Assembly: GCA_031272655.1 (NCBI GenBank)
Contig: JAISTJ010000054.1
Location: 1 to 19,520 of the forward strand
Direction: 5' to 3'
DNA: 19,520 nucleotides
DNA from: Tannerella sp.
GTDB taxonomy: Bacteria; Bacteroidota; Bacteroidia; Bacteroidales; Tannerellaceae
The position numbers and the translations under genes were made by a program. Positions 6,904-14,704 of this stretch are shown piece after piece. A model generated the notes under the pieces. That model was not told the origin of the DNA, ran no database searches, and saw only the letters and a list, made by a program, of their open reading frames with translations. Position 1 is the stretch's first letter. Each line of letters opens with the position of its first letter.

Positions 6904-9005
6904 AAAAAAACAGTTTTGTTACATTACTGCTTATACTGCTTTGTTCTTTAACCGCAAAGGCTCAGATAAATACCGATCGCGTGATTGCTATCGGGCGAAA
7001 TGCCTTATACTTTGAAGATTACATCCTTTCCATCCAGTATTTCAATCAGGTTATAAGAGCCAAACCATGGCTTGCACAGCCGTATTTCTACCGCGCTGTA
7101 GCGAAGCTGAGCCTTGACGATTTCAGCGGTGCGGAAGAAGACTGCACCCTCGCCCTGCAACAAAACCCGTTTATGGTGCAGGCATATTATGCACGCGGCA
7201 TATCGCGTCAAAATCTTGGTAAATACGACCTTGCGATAGAAGATTACAATAAAGGGCTGGAATTTAGGCCGAAAGACCGCCCGATGATGACCAATACCGC
7301 CATCGCATATATCCAAAAGAAAGATTACGAGAAGGCAAAAGAGTTGTTCAGCGAGATAATAGCGCTCAATCCGCGCGAATCAAGCTCGTATATGGCTCGC
7401 GGAGCGATGTTTGTTGAGACCGGCGACACCGTTTCGGCGCTCAAAGACTACAACAAAGCCATCGAAACCGACCCTTACTACGCTCCCGCTTACGGCAACC
7501 GCGCGTTGCTGTACTACTATGCCGACAGCATGAATGCCGCTTTAGCTGACCTCAACGAGGCTATCAAACTAAATCCCCGCGAGGGCAGTTACTATATCAA
7601 CCGCGGGCTTATCCGCTACAATCTCAACGATTTACGCGGGGCGATGTCGGACTATGATCAGGTGATAACCCTTGACGGCAACAACCTCATAGCCCGCTTC
7701 AACAGGGGGCTGTTGCGCTTTCAGGTAGGCGACAACAACCGCGCCATCGAAGATTTCAACGTTGTAATAAGCCTTGAGCCGGACAACTATATGGCATACT
7801 ACAACCGCGCCCTGCTGTTAAGCACAGTCGGCAGCTATCAGAGCGCCATAAAAGATTATGACGTCATCATTGAGCAGTATCCTAACTTCGTGTCCGGCTA
7901 CTACGCCCGTTCGGACGCTAAACGCGCCATCAACGATGTGGTTGGCGCCGACAAAGACTACTGGTACGCGATGGAGTTAGAACGCAATCACGGGCAAAAC
8001 CTGAACAAAAACAACGCCACAGTAGCTGCGGCCAATCCCGACAAAGAAGAAGCGGACGCGCCGAAAGATGAAGCCGGAAAAACCCGCGAAGAATCGGACA
8101 AAAACATCAATAAATTCAACCGCTTAGTTGTCTATGACAAGACCGAAGAGCAGAAAAACAAGTACCAGAGCGAGATTAGGGGCAGAGTACAGGATAAAAA
8201 TATCCGTGTGGACTTCGAGCCGCAGTTTGTCCTGACTTTCTACGAAAAAACCGACAATGTCAAAGAGCCGGTACATTACAGCAAGCTGCTCGACCAGTTC
8301 AACGAACGTAGCGCGCTCGGATGGAAGCTTATCGTTACAAACAGGGAGGCGTCCCTCAACCAGCTGCAGATAGATGAGCATTTCGCTTCTATCAACAGCT
8401 ATTCGGCTAAGATTGAGCAGAATGGCAAGACCGCCGACAATTATTTCGGTCTTGGGCTTGACTTCATGCTTGTACAGGATTTTGCGGAGGCCATCAACAG
8501 TTTCGATAAAGCCATAAGCATTGATCCGAACTACACACTCGCCTATTTCAACCGTGCGGCGGTGCGTTACAAACAGATGGAATACGAGCTGTCGAACGCA
8601 GCCCAGGACGAGCTTGCCGAAGCCATGAGCGTGCAGTTCGGCAAAAACTCGCGCCAGAACTACGGTCAGCCGCAAGGCATAGACGATCGCGACAAGCGGA
8701 TTTATACTTTTGACATGATTTTGCGCGACTATAACACTGTTATTCAGCAAGATCCGTCATTTACTTTCGCTTATTTCAACCGCGCCAACCTCCGTTGCTC
8801 GCAACGCGACTATAAATCGGCGATTTTGGATTATAATGAAGTAATCCGTCGTTCGCCCGAATTTGCCGAAGCATATTTTAACCGCGGCCTGGCTCGTCTC
8901 TCGCAAGGCGACGCACAGCGCGGAATCGCTGATCTGAGCAAGGCTGGGGAACTTGGAATCATCAACGCCTACAATATCATAAAGCGAATGACGGCTGAAA
9001 AATGA
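6900..9005 (+). CDS. Secreted TPR repeat protein, two TPR blocks
   Basis: A 701-residue exported protein. Residues 1-21 are a signal peptide (MKKNSFVTLLLILLCSLTAKA, shown in part). About ten tetratricopeptide repeats fill residues 30-365, with recurrent AYYxRG/YxNRA starts and DP/NP ends. A charged Lys/Glu/Asp linker follows near 368-410. The next part, about 410-500, is not TPR-like and contains RVDFEPQFVLTFYEK and LGWKLIVTNRE. About four more TPRs occupy 510-695, and one of them seems interrupted by some 35 residues (around YGQPQGIDDRDKR). TPRs are protein-binding scaffolds; no enzyme motif is visible. Translation is coupled to def through an ATGA overlap. It lies just upstream of the phosphosignalling genes but is separated by 165 nt and a promoter. 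A role in outer-membrane or periplasmic assembly is only a guess. Confidence 0.85.
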   Translation: MKKNSFVTLLLILLCSLTAKAQINTDRVIAIGRNALYFEDYILSIQYFNQVIRAKPWLAQPYFYRAVAKLSLDDFSGAEEDCTLALQQNPFMVQAYYARGISRQNLGKYDLAIEDYNKGLEFRPKDRPMMTNTAIAYIQKKDYEKAKELFSEIIALNPRESSSYMARGAMFVETGDTVSALKDYNKAIETDPYYAPAYGNRALLYYYADSMNAALADLNEAIKLNPREGSYYINRGLIRYNLNDLRGAMSDYDQVITLDGNNLIARFNRGLLRFQVGDNNRAIEDFNVVISLEPDNYMAYYNRALLLSTVGSYQSAIKDYDVIIEQYPNFVSGYYARSDAKRAINDVVGADKDYWYAMELERNHGQNLNKNNATVAAANPDKEEADAPKDEAGKTREESDKNINKFNRLVVYDKTEEQKNKYQSEIRGRVQDKNIRVDFEPQFVLTFYEKTDNVKEPVHYSKLLDQFNERSALGWKLIVTNREASLNQLQIDEHFASINSYSAKIEQNGKTADNYFGLGLDFMLVQDFAEAINSFDKAISIDPNYTLAYFNRAAVRYKQMEYELSNAAQDELAEAMSVQFGKNSRQNYGQPQGIDDRDKRIYTFDMILRDYNTVIQQDPSFTFAYFNRANLRCSQRDYKSAILDYNEVIRRSPEFAEAYFNRGLARLSQGDAQRGIADLSKAGELGIINAYNIIKRMTAEK

Positions 9006-9055
9006 AATTTTTTTTCAAAAAAAAGTAAAAAAATTTTTTTTATTAAAATTTTTTG

Positions 9056-9063
9056 TATATTTG
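9056..9063 (+). promoter_or_regulatory. -7 box for the kinase/FHA/phosphatase operon
   Basis: TATATTTG followed by CAGCG, a perfect TAnnTTTG box. It is preceded by long A and T runs (T8 at 9008-9015, A8 at 9017-9024, A7T8 at 9027-9041) that may act as an upstream element. No clear TTTG -33 box is seen. The box lies 107 nt before the ATG at 9171, giving a leader of about 100 nt, long for this window. Confidence 0.7.
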
Positions 9064-9072
9064 CAGCGTCAA

Positions 9073-9092
9073 GGGCGAATATTTTTTCGTCC
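9073..9092 (+). promoter_or_regulatory. Small hairpin at the start of the operon leader
   Basis: GGGCGAA (9073-9079) pairs with TTCGTCC (9086-9092), 7 bp including one G-U, around a 6-nt loop. It would lie at the very 5' end of the transcript from the 9056 promoter and could stabilise the mRNA. No known riboswitch pattern is recognised. Confidence 0.3.
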
Positions 9093-9170
9093 GGCGATAG
9101 CATTATGAATGAATGAAACAAGAATGAATATGAATATATAATAACGTTTAACAATTTAAAATTCAAGATT

Positions 9171-9785
9171 ATGAGATGTCAGAATTGCGGATCCGAGAAT
9201 CCGGCAGGTAGCGCCACATGTGTGAGATGCAACCGACCATTAGCCGGTACGGACAGTTCATCGTCGGCTACAAATTATCCGACGGTAGAAGGTTATTCCC
9301 CGAAAAACACTGTTTCGGGATGTCCTTCATGCGGTTATCCGTTGAAGGAATCAGACAAAAAATGTCCGAACTGCGGAAGTCCGGTTTATCAGCCGGCGCC
9401 GACGGTAAACATTGATTATGTCGAAAGCACGGGCGCTACCGTGATTGCAGGCAGGCAGGCGGAGACGGGCAAAATGCTCGCAGGCTTCCTTGTCTCCTAT
9501 TCATCAAATCCTTACGGGGAGTATTTCCCTGTCTATGAAGGCCGTAACCTCGTAGGTCGCGGTAAGGATGTTAATATCCGTATTGATGGCGACAGCGAGA
9601 TTTCCGACCATCATTTTTCGATTTTGTACAGAGCGAAAGAAAAGAAGTACAAGTTCAAAGATGAGTTGTCGAGCAACGGGACTGTGGTCAATGACGAGAT
9701 TATGGACGCAGGCGAGTTGCATAACTTGGACGTGATAACTCTCGGCTCGACCAGATTGCTTTTTATCGCTGTGCCTGAGTTTTAA
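9171..9785 (+). CDS. Zinc-ribbon plus FHA domain protein
   Basis: A 204-residue soluble protein with no signal or membrane segment. Two CxxC pairs at the N-terminus (Cys3/6 and 17/20) form one zinc ribbon. A second ribbon has Cys51/54 and Cys65/68. After a Pro-rich linker, the C-terminus from about 115 is an FHA domain, a phosphothreonine-peptide reader: VYEGRNLVGRG with the conserved Gly-Arg (129-130), ISDHHFSI (the SxxH motif), then SSNGTVVND with the conserved Asn. It is the first gene after the 9056 promoter, and the FHA-bearing kinase starts 11 nt downstream. I infer an adaptor that binds phosphorylated kinase or a shared substrate. Its own target is unknown, and it lacks any catalytic motif. 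Confidence 0.88.
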   Translation: MRCQNCGSENPAGSATCVRCNRPLAGTDSSSSATNYPTVEGYSPKNTVSGCPSCGYPLKESDKKCPNCGSPVYQPAPTVNIDYVESTGATVIAGRQAETGKMLAGFLVSYSSNPYGEYFPVYEGRNLVGRGKDVNIRIDGDSEISDHHFSILYRAKEKKYKFKDELSSNGTVVNDEIMDAGELHNLDVITLGSTRLLFIAVPEF

Positions 9786-9796
9786 GCAGTTACACA

Positions 9797-11101
9797 GTGA
9801 ACGACGTTGCTAACAGATTTGATTTGTCTTCGGGCGACTTCATTGGAAACTACTGCATAGAATCAACTCTTGGAGAAGGCGCTTACGGGAAAGTCTTTAA
9901 AGTAAAGGATTTCTCCGGCAAACTTTTTGCGCTTAAAATTCTGAAACTCTGGGCAGTACCTGTAAACACAAGGAAGAACGTTACCGAGCGTTTCGACATG
10001 GAATTTGAAACGGGTCAAATCGAAAGCAACTATCTTGTACGCTCATTATCATACGGTTACCACGAGGGCGTACCGTATTTCGTCATGGAATACTGTCCCA
10101 AAGGCAACCTTATGAAGCTCATCGGCAGCCGCAACATGGCGTTGCTCATAAGAGCCTCAAAGGAAATACTTTACGGGCTTCGCGACCTTCACCGCAACGG
10201 AAAGGTGCATCGCGACCTCAAGCCCGAAAACGTCCTTTTCAAGGCAGACGGCACGGCTGCGCTAACCGATTTCGGGATAGCGGGCGACCGCAACAAACGC
10301 ATGACCGAGATGGGCACACGCGGCGGCTCAATGCAGATTTTCGGCACTTACGCCTTCATGCCCCCCGAGCAGGTTAACGGCATCCGCGAAGCAACCGTGT
10401 TGCCTACAACCGACATTTTCTCGTTCGGCGCCATGCTTTACCTGATTGTTACGGGCAAGTTGCCTTTCGGCAAACTCAACCGCGACAAAGACCTGATGAG
10501 TTACCTTGCCAACAGCAGGGAAGGGTTGTGGAACAAAGACGAGCTGATGAAAACGCCTTTAGGGCGGATTTTCTGTCCGGTTATCGAAGGCTGCCTGCGG
10601 GCGGATTTCAGGAAACGCTTCCAGACGGTGGACAGGGCGCTTGAGCTGATGCCTGCCACTATCACCGAAGACGCCTACCGTCCGGCTTTGGGAGCTTCGG
10701 CGTTGGCTTTGAAACAGCCCGAACCCGAACGTTTCGCACAACTGCGTATTATTCAAGGCGAAGAGATGGGCAAGGTCTATAACCTCAACGAGTTGCTCCT
10801 CGAAGGCAGCAATATTATCACCGTCGGAAGGGCTGATGTTGGCACTAATAACATGCTGAATATCAGGGAGATATTTAGCAATCACATTTCGCGCCGGCAC
10901 TGCACCCTTGAGCTTGACAGCGACACCTCCGACTGGTTTATTCGCGACGGTCAGTGGGACAAGCATACCTCCGTCCATTGGAGGCGCTCTACCAACGGGA
11001 CTTTTGTAAATGCCACAGAGATAGGCAAAAACGGCGTCAGGCTTATCCCCGGCGACACTATCTCTATCGGCGAAGTAAAACTAAGATTTGAAACATATTG
11101 A
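9797..11101 (+). CDS. Ser/Thr protein kinase with C-terminal FHA domain
   Basis: A 434-residue cytoplasmic Hanks-type kinase. It starts at GTG, 11 nt after the previous stop; no better upstream start exists. Kinase landmarks are all present: glycine loop GEGAYGKV (26-33), the ATP-anchoring Lys47, VHRDLKPENV with catalytic Asp140, DFG at 158-160, and FGTYAFMPPEQ for the activation-segment end. It is an RD kinase, so activation-loop phosphorylation (Thr and Ser lie in TEMGTRGGSMQIFGT) is plausible. Residues about 320-434 are an FHA domain: ITVGRADV, SNHISRRHCTLEL and STNGTFVNATEIG. A segment around WDKHTSVHWRR is inserted before the last motif. Kinase plus reader in one chain suggests binding to its own phosphorylated partner. 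No membrane segment is seen, unlike many bacterial kinases. Confidence 0.93.
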   Translation: MNDVANRFDLSSGDFIGNYCIESTLGEGAYGKVFKVKDFSGKLFALKILKLWAVPVNTRKNVTERFDMEFETGQIESNYLVRSLSYGYHEGVPYFVMEYCPKGNLMKLIGSRNMALLIRASKEILYGLRDLHRNGKVHRDLKPENVLFKADGTAALTDFGIAGDRNKRMTEMGTRGGSMQIFGTYAFMPPEQVNGIREATVLPTTDIFSFGAMLYLIVTGKLPFGKLNRDKDLMSYLANSREGLWNKDELMKTPLGRIFCPVIEGCLRADFRKRFQTVDRALELMPATITEDAYRPALGASALALKQPEPERFAQLRIIQGEEMGKVYNLNELLLEGSNIITVGRADVGTNNMLNIREIFSNHISRRHCTLELDSDTSDWFIRDGQWDKHTSVHWRRSTNGTFVNATEIGKNGVRLIPGDTISIGEVKLRFETY

Positions 11102-11105
11102 AAAA

Positions 11106-13070
11106 ATGTTACATACAGGTGAAATTTTCGATTCCCGTTTCCGGCTGAAAAAGCCCTTGGGCAGCGGCGGATTCTCGGAAGTGTGGTTGGCTGAAGACTT
11201 GAATAACAACTCGTTGGAAGTCGCCCTTAAAATATATGGCGTTAATCATGCGCTTACAGAAGTGGACATCTCGGTGTTTATCAAGCAGTTTCAATTAGTT
11301 CACAGCCTTAAACACAGCAATCTGCTCATCCCAAAAACCTACGGTCAGTATGGCTCCATGCCTTACCTTGTGTTGCCTTACTGTCCGAACGGGTCAAGCG
11401 AGCAGTTGATAGGCAAGATGACGGAAAAAGAAGCGTGGAAGTATCTCCGCGACGTGTCCGAAGGATTGACGTTCCTGCACCGTTCGGACGTTATCCACTT
11501 GGACATAAAGCCTGATAATGTGATGATTAGCCCAACAGGGGAATATGCCATCACCGACTTTGACGTCAGTGCCGAATCGTGCAGAAGTATCGGTCTGGGT
11601 TTCAATCGTTTGGCAGGTACGCCCACATACATGGCGCCCGAACGGTTTTGCGACACCTCAACATGCCAACACGATTCCGTCTCGCTTCCTGTCATGGCAA
11701 GCGATATCTGGTCGCTTGGTGCGTCGCTCTATGAGCTTGTTTGCGGCGTTCCTCCTTTCGGCGAACTTGGCGGCTTCAACCAGAAAAGCGGCGCTCCGAT
11801 GCCTGCTGTCAAAGCGCATGTGTCCGACGAACTGAAAAATATCATCACCCGCTGCCTGCAGAAAGAAACGTGGCAGCGACCGTCGGCTCACGAACTTGCC
11901 GTTAAATGCCGTATGAAAGCAGAACATCCTGTTTTTCAATTGGATAGCTATGCCATCAGGAAATATCTTATGATTGCGGCGGCAGTAACATTTGTGGCTT
12001 TGGTTATCACAGCCGCTTTTTCGCTTAAACCAACTGATAATAAGTATTTTACATCCGATATTGAAAACCCTTACGAGAACACGGAGATAGGGGTTGCGGT
12101 TGCGAATGAACCTTATGTTATCCCGGATTCGGTGCTTTTTGAGCGGGCAAGGGAAAAAGCTATTTCGCTTTTTTGCGACGAAGAATATGACAATGCGTTG
12201 CGTTATTGCCTTAACGCGCTGAAATTCAAGCCTCAAGATGTCGGAATGTTGACGATGAAAGAAGACATTGAAACTATCTACGCCGCTCGCGTAAAAGATC
12301 CGAAACTATTGGCTGAAGCTAAACAACCCGAAACAAAACCCGAAATACCGATTGAGCAACAGCCTGAAACAAAAGCGGAAACAAAAGAGGATATAAAGGT
12401 AGAAACAAAGGCGGAACCGAAGCCTGAAACAAAAACAGAATCGAAGGCTGAAACGCCGAAAGTAGAAACCAAGGCTGAACCGAAAGCCGAAGCAAACAAA
12501 AAGAAACAAAAAGAGACAAAGAAAAACCGGTCAAAGTCAGTTTCGCCTGACCAGCAGCGGCCAATAATTGCGAGTTCTTCCCGTTCCATAACGAAGCCTT
12601 CTTCTTCCGAAATCTTTTCCGCAAGAGAAAGGGAAGAAGCGAACGAACAGAAGCAACCCACTTATTTTCCCCCTTCCACCCCACCCCTCTGGAACGAGAG
12701 CGAAGTGATAAAATACAACGGCAAAGCCGTCGGTCACGGCAACGAACAAGCCATTGAGACATTCCGGCGGTGCGCCCGCAACGGCGATTCCGACTGCCAG
12801 AGCAGCTTAGGATGGATCTACGCCAAAGGAATGGGCGTCAAAAAGGACTATGCCGAAGCTTATGAACTTTTCAGCAAAAGCGCGGCGCAAAACAACCCGC
12901 GAGGCGAAAACAACCTCGGAGTGATGTACGAACTCGGCTTGGGAGTGCAGAAAAACTACTCCAAAGCCCTTGAATACTACCGGCGAAGCGCCGGAAAAGG
13001 ATTGCCCGAAGGAATCCACAACCTTTCAAGGCTCAAAGAATCCCGAAACGAAATAGCGTTTACACAATAG
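11106..13070 (+). CDS. Transmembrane Ser/Thr kinase with Sel1-like repeats
   Basis: I chose the ATG at 11106 (654 aa, 4 nt after the previous stop) over a TTG at 11088 that overlaps the upstream gene. The kinase domain, about 12-270, has GSGGFSEVW (19-27), Lys42, HLDIKPDN with catalytic Asp133, metal Asp151, and GTPTYMAPERF. Two deviations stand out: HLD instead of HRD (a non-RD kinase) and DFD (151-153) instead of DFG. The essential Lys and two Asp remain, so it is probably active. A membrane segment spans about 287-308, followed by ENPYENTEIGVA (320-331) and a TPR-like helix pair. A Lys/Glu/Thr/Pro-rich linker covers about 398-475. The C-terminus, about 549-650, holds two to three Sel1-like repeats (SLGWIYAKGMGVKKDYAEA, NLGVMYELGLGVQKNYSKA). 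The repeats probably face the periplasm and bind a protein ligand; this topology is inferred. Confidence 0.9.
   Translation: MLHTGEIFDSRFRLKKPLGSGGFSEVWLAEDLNNNSLEVALKIYGVNHALTEVDISVFIKQFQLVHSLKHSNLLIPKTYGQYGSMPYLVLPYCPNGSSEQLIGKMTEKEAWKYLRDVSEGLTFLHRSDVIHLDIKPDNVMISPTGEYAITDFDVSAESCRSIGLGFNRLAGTPTYMAPERFCDTSTCQHDSVSLPVMASDIWSLGASLYELVCGVPPFGELGGFNQKSGAPMPAVKAHVSDELKNIITRCLQKETWQRPSAHELAVKCRMKAEHPVFQLDSYAIRKYLMIAAAVTFVALVITAAFSLKPTDNKYFTSDIENPYENTEIGVAVANEPYVIPDSVLFERAREKAISLFCDEEYDNALRYCLNALKFKPQDVGMLTMKEDIETIYAARVKDPKLLAEAKQPETKPEIPIEQQPETKAETKEDIKVETKAEPKPETKTESKAETPKVETKAEPKAEANKKKQKETKKNRSKSVSPDQQRPIIASSSRSITKPSSSEIFSAREREEANEQKQPTYFPPSTPPLWNESEVIKYNGKAVGHGNEQAIETFRRCARNGDSDCQSSLGWIYAKGMGVKKDYAEAYELFSKSAAQNNPRGENNLGVMYELGLGVQKNYSKALEYYRRSAGKGLPEGIHNLSRLKESRNEIAFTQ
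12327..12515 (+). repeat. Coding low-complexity (ETKAE/PETK) repeat
   Basis: Imperfect tandem copies of GAAACAAAA-type units within the transmembrane kinase gene encode repeated ETK, PETK and KAE blocks. This makes a flexible charged spacer between the membrane segment and the Sel1 repeats. Such a tract is prone to length change between strains. Confidence 0.6.
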
Positions 13071-13102
13071 CAAATAATTGAATATTAACACGATAAAAAA
13101 TA

Positions 13103-14704
13103 ATGATAATGAATGCGTATTATATTTTGGAACATAAGTCAGACACTATGTTTCACCGTTCAGGAGAGCGGCAAGAGATTAAAACCGACAAAACAGTCAT
13201 TGGGCGCGGCACTCAATGTCAGGTGCGTTTCGACGAATCGTTTCCTACCATCAGCCGCCGCCATGCAGTTATAGAGCGCGATGGGGCGCAATGGAAGCTC
13301 GTCAATATCACAACCAACAGCGCCACGTTCGTCAACGGCAACAGGATAAGCGCCGAATGGCGGCTTCAAAGCGGAGATGAGATACAAATAGCCCCAAATG
13401 GCCCTAAACTGAGATTCTTCATACCGCAATACCAACCGACAACCGACCTGAGCCGCCATGCTGCGACGCCCCAACAGCGCCGCCACGGAAACTCATTCCG
13501 GCCTGTTCATTTCAAGCAACACACTGAGCATAAGCGAGATAAAAGCATTTTTTTGGGCGCTGTAATTTTCGGCATCCTGTTCATCGTCCTGCTCGCGGCG
13601 TTGATATACGTGTTGAGCAAAAAGCGCGACAGTGCAAAATTCAACTATGAGCCTGTTATTGAGAATGTTATAGACTGGGAAAATGAAGGATACGACGACA
13701 GTTATACGGAAGATTATACTGATAATGAGGCTGTTACCGACCAACCGTCAATTATTCCGGACGAAGCCCCGGCTGAAGAAACTCCTCCGGAAAGTGAAGA
13801 AGGTGCAGTAGCCGGCAGCGCCGGTGTTACGTCATTTACCGACCCTGCTCCGGTAACACTTCCGGAAAATAACTGGTTTCAGCCGCCCGTCCAGTACGTC
13901 ATGCCGCCGTCGGTGGACAAGCTGCTGGCAGAGATCAAAAACGACATCTATTTCATTGTTACTCACAGTTATATATATGACAAAAGCCTTGACAAAATAG
14001 AGCCTGTCGCAACTACCACAGGTTCAGGCTTTTTGCTGTCGGACGGCTCATTTGTTACAACCCGCCATTGCGTTGAAAACTGGCTGATAGACCACAACGA
14101 ACAGTGCGTACACGCTAATATTAAGGCGAATACGTATCCCAAAAACTATAATCTCTATTCGCAAGTGATGGTTTATTCCAAGAATGGCTTGCAATTCACG
14201 CTTAAAAGCAGCGATTTCAAGATCAATCGCCGCCTCGACGTGCTTAGCGAAACCGATATTGATGAACTCAATAAACCTATCCGCAAGCGTAACATGTTGC
14301 CTATCAGCGTTGAATGTGAGGCTCCCGAGTCGGGGTTGATGTTTTCGCAGGACTGGGCTGTCGCTAAAATTGCGCGCAAGTCGAAACTCAAAGCAGATTA
14401 TGTCGCTTCTTGTGCGCTCAGGGCAGGCGAAGACGCTCATATTCTGGGCTTTCCGCACACGGCCGGCGTTGCACAGTGCGAAAACATGCTGGAACCAATT
14501 TACGACAAAGAATCCATATCCCGCGATGGAATAGACAGTTACGGATGTATCCTCACATCCAAAAACGCCGATAACTGCAATTCGGGCAGCCCTGTGATGG
14601 CGCTTCGCAACAACCGTCTTGTTGTCGTCGGCATCCTCTCGCGACTTAACTTCGCTTCCAAACAGTACAATCACATCATTCCCATCAAATACGCGAAATT
14701 ATGA
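13103..14704 (+). CDS. FHA domain / membrane segment / trypsin-like protease
   Basis: A 533-residue membrane protein. Residues about 8-108 are an FHA domain: VIGRGTQCQVRF, SRRHAVIERDG and TTNSATFVNGNRI. A basic stretch precedes one transmembrane helix (about 149-170). Residues about 180-265 are an acidic, Pro-rich linker. From about 275 there is a chymotrypsin-fold serine protease domain with a full triad: His322 in FVTTRHCVENW, Asp417 in FSQDWAVAKI and Ser496 in NCNSGSPV. Several Cys residues in this part could form disulfides outside the cytoplasm. An ATG at 13109 is an alternative start. It lies 32 nt after the kinase gene and overlaps the phosphatase gene by ATGA. I infer that Thr phosphorylation sensed by the cytoplasmic FHA controls a protease across the membrane; substrate unknown. 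Confidence 0.92.
   Translation: MIMNAYYILEHKSDTMFHRSGERQEIKTDKTVIGRGTQCQVRFDESFPTISRRHAVIERDGAQWKLVNITTNSATFVNGNRISAEWRLQSGDEIQIAPNGPKLRFFIPQYQPTTDLSRHAATPQQRRHGNSFRPVHFKQHTEHKRDKSIFLGAVIFGILFIVLLAALIYVLSKKRDSAKFNYEPVIENVIDWENEGYDDSYTEDYTDNEAVTDQPSIIPDEAPAEETPPESEEGAVAGSAGVTSFTDPAPVTLPENNWFQPPVQYVMPPSVDKLLAEIKNDIYFIVTHSYIYDKSLDKIEPVATTTGSGFLLSDGSFVTTRHCVENWLIDHNEQCVHANIKANTYPKNYNLYSQVMVYSKNGLQFTLKSSDFKINRRLDVLSETDIDELNKPIRKRNMLPISVECEAPESGLMFSQDWAVAKIARKSKLKADYVASCALRAGEDAHILGFPHTAGVAQCENMLEPIYDKESISRDGIDSYGCILTSKNADNCNSGSPVMALRNNRLVVVGILSRLNFASKQYNHIIPIKYAKL

Noticed and set aside
11088..11105. TTG start for the transmembrane kinase, overlapping the upstream gene
   Set aside because: An ATG 18 nt downstream lies 4 nt after the preceding stop and gives a normal kinase N-terminus; the six extra residues add nothing recognisable.
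12278..12661. Minus-strand Phe/Ser-rich frames opposite the kinase linker
   Set aside because: They are antisense readings of the ETK/PETK repeat; low complexity only.
11106..13070. Second kinase as a pseudokinase
   Set aside because: DFD and HLD look odd, but the ATP Lys42, catalytic Asp133 and metal Asp151 are all present, so inactivity is not supported.
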